From contig JAGCUM010000212.1 of assembly GCA_017962865.1 (NCBI GenBank), positions 1 to 5,266 on the forward strand: a DNA stretch of 5,266 nt, read 5' to 3'. Under the pieces are notes generated by a model. It was given only the letters and a program-made list of their open reading frames with translations. It had not been told where the DNA came from and did no database searches. Shown in pieces: positions 1 through 4,877 of the stretch; position 1 is the stretch's first letter, and every line of letters begins with the position of its first letter. Source of the DNA: Spirochaetales bacterium (GTDB lineage Bacteria; Spirochaetota; Spirochaetia; Sphaerochaetales; Sphaerochaetaceae). The position numbers and the translations under genes are program-made.

Positions 1-1421
1 GATTGTACGAAGCTGATGGTACCCTTATGCAGCTGCATGATTGTCGCTGCGATGGGAAGGCCAAGTCCGGAGCCTCCGCTTGTGCGTGACCAGTCGCCCC
101 GTGACCACGGCTCGAAGAAGTCCGCATCCATGTCGGAAGCCAGCTTGCCCTCGTTGACGATCTCCATGAGGTAGGAATCCTCCGTCTCCAGGATCGTCCA
201 TGAAACGGAACTTCCCTCCGGAGCGAACTCCAGGGCGTTCTTGAGAATCTCCCTCACCGCCTTGGTCATCAGGGACGGGTCGAACATCATGTTCTCGCAT
301 CTGACATCGACATTGATGCGGTCCGCTCCTGTCTCGGAAAGGATATCGGATGCGAACTGGCCGGCAGAAACGTTCACAGGTACTGCGGCGGTATCCGCCT
401 GAAGCGAGGAGAAGTCTATGACCCTTCCGATTCTCTCGGAAAGACAATCGTTTTCCTTCTGCAGCTCCTTCAGCGTTCCGCTGTCGACGGGGAACACTCC
501 GTCGTTCAGGCCGTCGACTATGATCTTCATTGCCGTTGCAGGCGTATTCAAATCATGGGAGATACTGCGCAGCCATGCCTTTCGGCTCTTGGCGTTTGCC
601 TGCAGGCTTCTGTCCAGGTCCTCGATGGCAACGGATATCTCGTTCAGCTCGCCGTTGTCCTGACGCGGGATGAACACCCCGTTCTTTCCGCGGGAGAGGT
701 CCTTGAGAGCCTTGCGTACACTGTTGATGTATTGGGTATTTCTGGAGCTTACGAGCCATGCGGCAATCAGGGCTATGAGCAGACAGACCGGTATGGAGAG
801 CAGCAGAGCCCTGAAGCAGGAATTGATGATGTCCTTGGAGTACTCGTAGGTCCTGGGGCTGTAGGACAGAAGATCCACGATGAAGGAATCATCGCCGTTG
901 ATGGCAATGATGATTGATCCGATGATGTCCTGTCCTTTAAGCATCGTCGGAAGTTTTACATCGATATCCTCAGCAGAGGCCTTTGTTACTGTGGTATTGC
1001 CCGAATCAAGGGATTCATCGTAGACAATGTTGATCCTTGTGGCCTTTCCCTTGACTGTCCTGAACGTCTGCTCGCTCTGGGCCCTCGGGCCGGTGGGGAT
1101 CATCGATGTCAGGAGCCTTCCCTCGGAGTTTTTTCCGAAGGCCAGCATGCTGTAGCCGTCCACATCCCTGAGCAGAAAGCCGCTGACGCGGTCGTCATCG
1201 ATATCCGAGAAGGCCAGAAGCAGGCTGTTGATTCCGTAACCGTCATAGAAGCCCTTGGACATGGCTTCCTGCGCAGAGACCGCGAAGTCCTCGTAGACGC
1301 GGACCTTCCACTTGTCCTGGGAGACACGGTACTGGAACACAAGCATGCCGAACTGGACAATCAGTACGATGACCGCAATCGAGAAGACACTCAGAAAGTA
1401 GCGGAAAAACACCTTTTTCAT
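1..1421 (-). CDS. Membrane sensor histidine kinase, C-terminus cut by window edge
   Basis: Sensor kinase of a two-component system, expected to autophosphorylate on His and pass the phosphate to the regulator encoded just upstream. 473 codons are readable without a stop. TM1 is about residues 5-29, followed by an extracytoplasmic sensor region of about 175 residues (30-203) that I do not recognise. TM2 is about 204-225, and a HAMP-like linker about 226-275. The HisKA motif is SISHDLNTP with phospho-acceptor His289. The HATPase domain has an N box (EILKNALEFA, Asn395), an F-box-like FFEPWSRGD and a G2 box GGSGLGLPIA near 449-458. The G1 box is divergent: IVNEGKLAS at 421-429 stands where DxGxG is usual. 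The ATG start (1419-1421) has a GAGGGG ribosome site 8 bases upstream and shares its A with the regulator's TGA stop, so translational coupling is likely. Only the last few tens of residues appear to be missing. Family is certain; the signal sensed is unknown. Confidence 0.95.
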   Translation of the reverse strand, partial: MKKVFFRYFLSVFSIAVIVLIVQFGMLVFQYRVSQDKWKVRVYEDFAVSAQEAMSKGFYDGYGINSLLLAFSDIDDDRVSGFLLRDVDGYSMLAFGKNSEGRLLTSMIPTGPRAQSEQTFRTVKGKATRINIVYDESLDSGNTTVTKASAEDIDVKLPTMLKGQDIIGSIIIAINGDDSFIVDLLSYSPRTYEYSKDIINSCFRALLLSIPVCLLIALIAAWLVSSRNTQYINSVRKALKDLSRGKNGVFIPRQDNGELNEISVAIEDLDRSLQANAKSRKAWLRSISHDLNTPATAMKIIVDGLNDGVFPVDSGTLKELQKENDCLSERIGRVIDFSSLQADTAAVPVNVSAGQFASDILSETGADRINVDVRCENMMFDPSLMTKAVREILKNALEFAPEGSSVSWTILETEDSYLMEIVNEGKLASDMDADFFEPWSRGDWSRTSGGSGLGLPIAATIMQLHKGTISFVQ

Positions 1422-2125
1422 CAGCTGTTCCCCTCGATCGGATAACCTATGAACCTATAGCCGTAACCGCGCACGGTCTCGATCCACGGGTACGGACCGA
1501 GCTTTGCCCTGAGGTTCTTGATATGGGTGTCCGCAATCCTTTCGTAGGATTCGGATGTGTAGTCGAAGCATTTCTTGAGAATCTCGGATCTCGGAAGGAT
1601 GCGCGAGGAATTCTCGATCAGAAGGCTTAAGATCCTCCACTCCGCCGCAGTCAGCGGAACGACCTCGTCATTCACGGAGACCTTGTGTTCGATCTCATCG
1701 AAGCAGAGCGTTCCGGTATCGGCCTTGTAGATGAATTTGCGGCCCTTATCGGTCTCCTTGCCGCCGTCCACACGTCTGAAGATGGCCTGGACGCGGAGAA
1801 CCAGCTCCTTGGGGGAGAAGGGTTTCGTGATATAGTCGTCGGCCCCCAGCTCGAAACCGTGGATGCGGTCCTCCTCGGCGATCTTGGCGGTCATGAAGAT
1901 GACGGGGATATCGATGTCCTGCCTCAGCTGGCGCACGAATTCGAAGCCGTCCCCATCGGGAAGCATCACATCCTGGATAAGGAGGTCGGCCTTGGTGATC
2001 CTGAATGCCTCACGCACGGACGCAAGGTTGCCGAAACCGATTACCTTGTAACCGGCCAGCTCCAGATACCTTCTCACGCCTTCCCTTATGACCTGATGGT
2101 CTTCCACGATATATATAAGCTTCAT
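1421..2125 (-). CDS. OmpR/PhoB-family response regulator
   Basis: DNA-binding response regulator, 234 aa, the usual length for the OmpR family. The receiver domain (about 1-118) has the acidic pair E8/D9, phospho-acceptor D52 in LLIQDVMLPDGDG, switch residue T79 and K101 in YITKPF, so all the key residues for phosphorylation are present. The C-terminal winged helix (about 130-230) has the expected helix around ILPRSEILKKCF, the recognition-helix region RIADTHIKNLRAKLG and the wing hairpin ETVRGYGYRFIG. It lies first in an operon with the sensor kinase, whose start codon overlaps this stop by one base. The ATG at 2125 is preceded only by a weak ribosome site (AAAGA, or GGGAG 12 bases away). 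It probably controls its own operon and perhaps the divergent HAD gene through sites in the shared 104-base gap; that is inference. The target regulon cannot be read from sequence, so no gene symbol is given. Confidence 0.96.
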   Translation of the reverse strand: MKLIYIVEDHQVIREGVRRYLELAGYKVIGFGNLASVREAFRITKADLLIQDVMLPDGDGFEFVRQLRQDIDIPVIFMTAKIAEEDRIHGFELGADDYITKPFSPKELVLRVQAIFRRVDGGKETDKGRKFIYKADTGTLCFDEIEHKVSVNDEVVPLTAAEWRILSLLIENSSRILPRSEILKKCFDYTSESYERIADTHIKNLRAKLGPYPWIETVRGYGYRFIGYPIEGNS

Positions 2126-2177
2126 AGTTATCTTTTACTCCCAAAACCCGAGACTATCAACAGAACCCGTGCCCTAC

Positions 2178-2194
2178 TTCACAAAAGTTCACAA
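2178..2194. promoter_or_regulatory. TTCACAA direct repeat, possible response-regulator box
   Basis: TTCACAA occurs at 2178-2184 and again at 2188-2194, a period of 10 bases or one helical turn. A related hexamer TTGACA follows at 2195-2200. OmpR/PhoB-family dimers are known to bind tandem direct repeats with 10-11 base periodicity, and B. subtilis PhoP sites use TT(A/T/C)ACA-type repeats. An OmpR-family regulator gene starts 53 bases away. The use of these repeats by that regulator is inferred. Confidence 0.45.
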
Positions 2195-2199
2195 TTGAC

Positions 2200-2205
2200 A
2201 TTATA
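2200..2205 (-). promoter_or_regulatory. Candidate -10 element for the two-component operon
   Basis: A perfect TATAAT is read on the minus strand, with a predicted start near 2193 and a leader of about 68 bases to the regulator ATG. The -35 region 16-18 bases upstream (around 2222-2229) is a poor match, which would fit a promoter needing an activator. This hexamer lies on top of the plus-strand -10, so the two divergent promoters would compete for polymerase. Confidence 0.4.
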
Positions 2206-2229
2206 ACATAAAGTGTAACGGGATAAGTA

Positions 2230-3042
2230 ATGGATAACGACATCAGGCTCATCTGTCTGGACGTGGACAACACCCTCGTGGACAGCTTCAAGAACATACC
2301 TCAGGCCAACATCGAGGCCGTCAGATGGGCCCACCGGGAAAGGGGCGTGCACATCGCCGTGAACTCGGGCCGCATATCCCAGTCGACCAGGGACTATATG
2401 CAACGCCTCGGAGTCTGCGAGGCCTTCCCTTCACTGGGCGGATGCATGGTCCAGAGATGGGACGGAAGCATCATCGAGGAGCACACCATCGACATGGAAG
2501 TCGCCAGGGCCATCAACGCCATCGCACGAAGCCTCGGATGCACCAACTTCATCTACCACCGAGACACCTGGCATCTGGATCCCGGCAACGACTACTGGGC
2601 CGCCTCCGAGTTCAGCGCCACCAACGTCATGGGAACCTTCCTTGACACCGACGAATTCCTCAGAACCGACACGACCAACAAGATGCTCGGGGTCCACACC
2701 GAGCCCGAACGCACAACAAGGCTGCAGGAGCTGATACTGAAGGACTACAGCCCCTACGTGGACTGCTTCAAGTCCGATCCCCGCTTTCTTGAAATCGTAC
2801 CCAAAGGCATCAACAAGGGCACCGCGGTCCGCGCACTGTGCACCTTCTACGGCATCGGACGTGAAAACGTCATGTCACTGGGCGACTTCTACAACGACAT
2901 CGACATGTTCCGTGAAAGCGCAGTCTCCGTGGCCATGGCCAACGCTCCTGAGGACGTCAAGGCCCATGCCTCACACATAACTAAGGCCGATGCCGATAAT
3001 GCCGGCGTAGCTGAGGCGATTTACACATTTCTGAAAAGGTAG
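2230..3042 (+). CDS. Cof-type HAD hydrolase (HAD-IIB phosphatase)
   Basis: Cytoplasmic Mg-dependent phosphatase of the haloacid dehalogenase superfamily, 270 aa, typical for the Cof/YidA-like IIB group that acts on small phosphorylated metabolites. Motif I is LDVDNTL with nucleophile D11 and acid/base D13; the usual DxDGT Gly is replaced by Asn14. Motif II is NSGR with S46, motif III is K196 in NKGTAVRAL, and motif IV is GDFYNDIDMF with D219 and D223. The cap domain (about 85-185) lies between motifs II and III, as in type IIB, and is rich in aromatic and acidic residues. All catalytic residues are present, so the protein should be active. The substrate cannot be assigned. The ATG start has only a weak GGGA ribosome site 7-8 bases upstream. 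It is a single gene, divergent from the two-component operon and convergent with the HTH-Fic gene, whose stop lies one base away. Confidence 0.93.
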   Translation: MDNDIRLICLDVDNTLVDSFKNIPQANIEAVRWAHRERGVHIAVNSGRISQSTRDYMQRLGVCEAFPSLGGCMVQRWDGSIIEEHTIDMEVARAINAIARSLGCTNFIYHRDTWHLDPGNDYWAASEFSATNVMGTFLDTDEFLRTDTTNKMLGVHTEPERTTRLQELILKDYSPYVDCFKSDPRFLEIVPKGINKGTAVRALCTFYGIGRENVMSLGDFYNDIDMFRESAVSVAMANAPEDVKAHASHITKADADNAGVAEAIYTFLKR

Positions 3043-3043
3043 T

Positions 3044-3871
3044 TTATCTGTCGACGTCGCTTGTGACGGCATCCAGGATCATGGATACCAGCATCTGGCT
3101 GTTGCCTCTGATTGCAGTCGAGGCCAGCGCTGCCTTCAGCTCATCGATCTTGGTTGCGCCGAACACTGCAGGCGGCAGTTTTGCCTTGTAGATCTCGTTT
3201 GCAAGAAGCACGAATGCAATCTCTGCAGTTCCCTTCTCAAACGGCTGGATCCTGAGGATCTCGGCAAACAGGAATGCACTTCTGGCAATGGGATGCAGGA
3301 CCGACCAGGGGCCGTTGTACTGCTCGAGCATGGCTTCGGTTTCCTGATTCTGGGTTCCTCCCAGCTTGTAGACGCCTGCACTTCTCTCATCGATCGACAT
3401 CAGCAGTCTCGAATGGAGCTCCAGCAGCCTCTTCTCGTTCAGGTCGAACGGAATCGAGGACAGTGCCGATCTCATGTTCAGTGCCATGATCTGCTTCTCG
3501 AGGGGAATATCCGCCTGGCTTTCAAGGTTGAAGATACCGAGAACCTGCTCGTGTGAGATATCGGTGTTGTCGTAGACAAGGGCTTCCTGAACCATCTGGA
3601 CCTTGATATCGGTCGACAGAGAGTACTGGTTTGCGTTCGAGCGCAGCTTGTCGGCCTCGCGGTAATCCTGGCTTCCGGTGCGCAGGGCGCGGTTTCTCAT
3701 GTAGCGCAGAGTTCTGCCGTCGGCAGGCTTCTGTGTGCCTGCGGGGATGCTCCAGACCCAGTCACCGCAACGTGCGGCACCCTCGATCTTGCCTTCAGAA
3801 CAAAGGGATCTTACCCTTCTCTCGCTTATGCCCCACTTCTGGGCTGCTTCCTTGGTGCTGATGTACTCCAT
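3044..3871 (-). CDS. HTH-Fic fusion protein with degenerate catalytic motif
   Basis: 275-aa two-domain protein. Residues 3-52 form an excisionase/MerR-like helix-turn-helix (ISTKEAAQKWGISERRVRSLC, then a wing ending WSIPAG), predicting DNA binding. Residues about 75-250 have the Fic fold signature: LLELHSRLL (149-157), a flap-like AGVYKLGG (165-172), and HPIARSAFLFAEILRIQPFEKG (193-214). Active Fic proteins carry HxFx(D/E)GNGRxxR and transfer AMP or other nucleotides to target proteins. Here the motif reads Q209-P-F-E-K-G-T-A-E, so the catalytic His is Gln and both the GNG loop and the Arg are lost. The inhibitory (S/T)xxxE(G/N) helix also seems eroded: YDNTDISHEQV (100-110) stands where YNSNAIEGNTL-like sequence is usual. 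The frame is full length and open, so it is probably maintained. The ATG has GGAG 6 bases upstream. It is likely a DNA-binding regulator with a pseudo-enzyme or ligand-sensing Fic domain, which is inference. Confidence 0.85.
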   Translation of the reverse strand: MEYISTKEAAQKWGISERRVRSLCSEGKIEGAARCGDWVWSIPAGTQKPADGRTLRYMRNRALRTGSQDYREADKLRSNANQYSLSTDIKVQMVQEALVYDNTDISHEQVLGIFNLESQADIPLEKQIMALNMRSALSSIPFDLNEKRLLELHSRLLMSIDERSAGVYKLGGTQNQETEAMLEQYNGPWSVLHPIARSAFLFAEILRIQPFEKGTAEIAFVLLANEIYKAKLPPAVFGATKIDELKAALASTAIRGNSQMLVSMILDAVTSDVDR

Positions 3872-3909
3872 GGTTCACTCCACTTCCTAGGATATTCCGA
3901 ACTCGGTAT

Positions 3910-3926
3910 GAATTGCAAGACAATTC
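3910..3926. repeat. Inverted repeat GAATTG-N5-CAATTC, possible operator
   Basis: Perfect 6-base arms (3910-3915 and 3921-3926) enclose a CAAGA spacer in the 59-base gap upstream of the HTH-Fic gene. It covers the predicted transcription start of the TATAAT at 3930-3935, which is where a repressor would bind. No T-run follows on the minus strand, so a rho-independent terminator is unlikely. Binding by the HTH-Fic protein itself is a guess, and arms this short can occur by chance. Confidence 0.4.
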
Positions 3927-3929
3927 CCT

Positions 3930-3935
3930 ATTATA
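3930..3935 (-). promoter_or_regulatory. Candidate -10 element for the HTH-Fic gene
   Basis: A perfect TATAAT on the minus strand overlaps the TAA stop of the deoxyribosyltransferase gene. Transcription would start near 3923, about 52 bases before the HTH-Fic ATG. No good -35 is visible 16-18 bases upstream, inside the upstream coding end, so the element is tentative. The gene could also be read through from the rsfS operon. Confidence 0.35.
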
Positions 3936-4422
3936 ATTCGTTCTCCGACAGATACTGTCTGAGCTCCCCTATGAGCACTTCTCCGTCGTAATTATGGAAC
4001 AGCTTTATCAGAGCTCCGCTGATGATGGGGTTGAGCAGAAGACCCATTTCCAATGAACGGGTATCCGTCATGAAGCCATAGCATCTCTTGTTGTGGGCAT
4101 AGCCGATTCCGAGCTCTACGCATCCGCCTTCATCGGGAACACGACCGTCAACCAGGAAGAAGACGATATCGGACTTGAGGATCTCGCTTTCATCCTTTGC
4201 GAAGATCAGTCTGACCATCTCTTCATCCGACATTCCTTCCAGAAGTGCCGCCTCAATGCCATCGCGCTGGGGCAGGAAAACCTCATAGCCGAATTCCTCG
4301 AGCACATGAGCGACCTTCAGATTGAAGTCCTTCTCTCCCTGAGAGAACATGGGGCCTGCGAAATACACCCTCTTGCCGTTTCCGGCGACCTGAGATTCCT
4401 GTACAGGTTCAACAGTCTGCAC
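3931..4422 (-). CDS. Nucleoside 2-deoxyribosyltransferase-family protein
   Basis: Rossmann-like enzyme of the nucleoside 2-deoxyribosyltransferase superfamily (PF05014), which exchanges or hydrolyses the base of deoxynucleosides or nucleotides. Such enzymes serve salvage; the Borrelia burgdorferi homologue BB0426 is one example. Numbering from the GTG at 4422, KRVYFAGPMFS (17-27) is the beta1/loop that binds sugar, D77 and D85 sit around the central helix and strand, D92 follows VFFLVDG, and GGCVELGIGYA (99-109) holds the expected catalytic Glu103. The family core is therefore intact. The start is the problem. GTG 4422 has no convincing ribosome site, and the first internal ATG lies inside the conserved beta1 loop. 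The residues before the domain (VQTVEPVQESQVAGNG) look like a low-complexity lipoprotein linker. Two codons upstream of the GTG, in the same frame, a TAA ends a lipoprotein signal peptide. The domain may be made by reinitiation, by readthrough or not at all. Confidence 0.85.
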   Translation of the reverse strand: MQTVEPVQESQVAGNGKRVYFAGPMFSQGEKDFNLKVAHVLEEFGYEVFLPQRDGIEAALLEGMSDEEMVRLIFAKDESEILKSDIVFFLVDGRVPDEGGCVELGIGYAHNKRCYGFMTDTRSLEMGLLLNPIISGALIKLFHNYDGEVLIGELRQYLSENEL

Positions 4423-4425
4423 AGC

Positions 4426-4521
4426 TTAATCCACGGATGCGGTCATGCCGGAAGTTGCACAGGAAACAAGCAGCATCAGGCAGGCAACAAATACGACGGT
4501 TTTGGCAACGGTCTTCCCCAT
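4426..4521 (-). CDS. 31-aa lipoprotein signal peptide, in frame with the next gene
   Basis: Short frame with a textbook lipoprotein signal: a basic N-end (K3, K7), a hydrophobic core TVVFVACLMLLVS and the lipobox LVS-C at 18-21, followed by ATSGMTASVD and TAA. Signal peptidase II cleavage would leave only an 11-residue lipopeptide from Cys21. The ATG at 4521 is chosen over the one at 4527 because it sits 6 bases after a purine ribosome site (4528-4535); the 4527 ATG directly abuts that site. It begins 17 bases after the rsfS stop, so it is cotranscribed. After the TAA the same frame continues through Ala and Val into a linker and the complete deoxyribosyltransferase domain. The likeliest reading is the 5' end of a membrane-anchored deoxyribosyltransferase interrupted by one nonsense codon (recent mutation or sequencing error). 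A genuine tiny lipopeptide with stop/restart translation is the alternative. Confidence 0.7.
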   Translation of the reverse strand: MGKTVAKTVVFVACLMLLVSCATSGMTASVD

Positions 4522-4527
4522 AATCAT

Positions 4528-4535
4528 CCCCCCCT
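4528..4535 (-). promoter_or_regulatory. G-rich ribosome binding site (A plus seven G) of the lipoprotein ORF
   Basis: On the minus strand A plus a run of seven G lies 6 bases before ATG 4521, in the short gap after rsfS. It decides the start of the lipoprotein frame. It is also a homopolymer that could slip, which would change spacing to the start codon rather than the reading frame. Confidence 0.55.
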
Positions 4536-4538
4536 ACA

Positions 4539-4877
4539 TCACTTGCCGAATTTGGCCCAGAGTTTCTCCAGTGAATAGAAGTCCCTCATCTCCTGGCTCA
4601 TCAGGTGGATGACGATATCGCCGCAGTCGATGAGCTCCCAGCCGTCGTCTCCGACAGCCTTGTGGCGGTTGTTGACAACCAGGCCCAGGGAATCGATCTC
4701 ACCCCAGATCTCGTGGGCAAGGCCGCGCAGGTGTCCGAGGCTGGTAACCGTGCAGATTATGAAACAGTCGGTCCAGGAACACTCCTCCGAGATATCGATG
4801 AGGCTGACCTCCTGCCCCTTGTGGTCCGTAAGGAAGGTGCAGAGCTGCTCTGCCTTTCTTCTGGTTTCTTCTTTCAT
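4539..4877 (-). CDS. rsfS: Ribosomal silencing factor RsfS
   Basis: RsfS/Iojap/DUF143 family, 112 aa, normal length. In studied bacteria it binds ribosomal protein uL14 (L14) on the 50S subunit, blocks joining with 30S and lowers translation when nutrients are short. Family landmarks are visible: IDISEECSWTDCFIICTVTSLGHLRGLAHEI (the SWTD-FII-TxTS-H core, about 22-52), a VVNNRHK segment near 67-73, then GWELIDCGDIVIHLM and the C-terminal MRDFYSLEKLWAKF that closes the domain. The ATG overlaps the TGA of the upstream gene (ATGA, 4 bases), and a strong GGAGG lies 6 bases upstream (4884-4888), so it is well translated and coupled. Many bacteria place rsfS after nadD/yqeK or after an LCP-family gene; the upstream neighbour here is not recognisable as either from the visible part. 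Confidence 0.95.
   Translation of the reverse strand: MKEETRRKAEQLCTFLTDHKGQEVSLIDISEECSWTDCFIICTVTSLGHLRGLAHEIWGEIDSLGLVVNNRHKAVGDDGWELIDCGDIVIHLMSQEMRDFYSLEKLWAKFGK

Larger units (their letters stand above)
2178..2207 (+). promoter_or_regulatory. Candidate sigma70-type promoter for the HAD gene
   Basis: TTCACA (2178-2183, 5/6 to TTGACA) and TATAAC (2202-2207, 5/6 to TATAAT) are separated by 18 bases. Transcription would start near 2214, leaving a leader of about 16 bases before the HAD ATG at 2230. TTGACA at 2195-2200 is a perfect -35 hexamer but has no matching -10 at the right distance. The -35 overlaps the first TTCACAA repeat. Confidence 0.45.

Noticed and set aside
25..1360. Several long frames on both strands across the kinase (25-447, 418-663, 553-759, 555-917, 1109-1360)
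   Set aside because: All overlap one continuous 473-codon minus-strand frame with kinase motifs in order. Their translations are Arg/Ser-rich with no recognisable motif, as expected of out-of-frame reads in GC-rich DNA.
1685..2206. Plus-strand frame of 173 codons opposite the response regulator
   Set aside because: It is antisense to a regulator with all key residues present. It has no motif and no ribosome site, and it crosses the intergenic control region.
3910..3926. Inverted repeat as a rho-independent terminator of the rsfS operon
   Set aside because: The stem is only 6 base pairs, AT-rich, and not followed by a T-run on the minus strand.
3044..4422. Fic plus deoxyribosyltransferase as a toxin-antitoxin or defence pair
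   Set aside because: The Fic active site is missing, there is no antitoxin-like partner or FicT/FicA arrangement, the two genes are separated by a gap with its own candidate promoter, and the setting next to rsfS is housekeeping in character.
4093..4578. Plus-strand frame of 161 codons opposite the deoxyribosyltransferase
   Set aside because: It is an antisense shadow of a conserved domain and runs through the rsfS gap into rsfS; no family resemblance.
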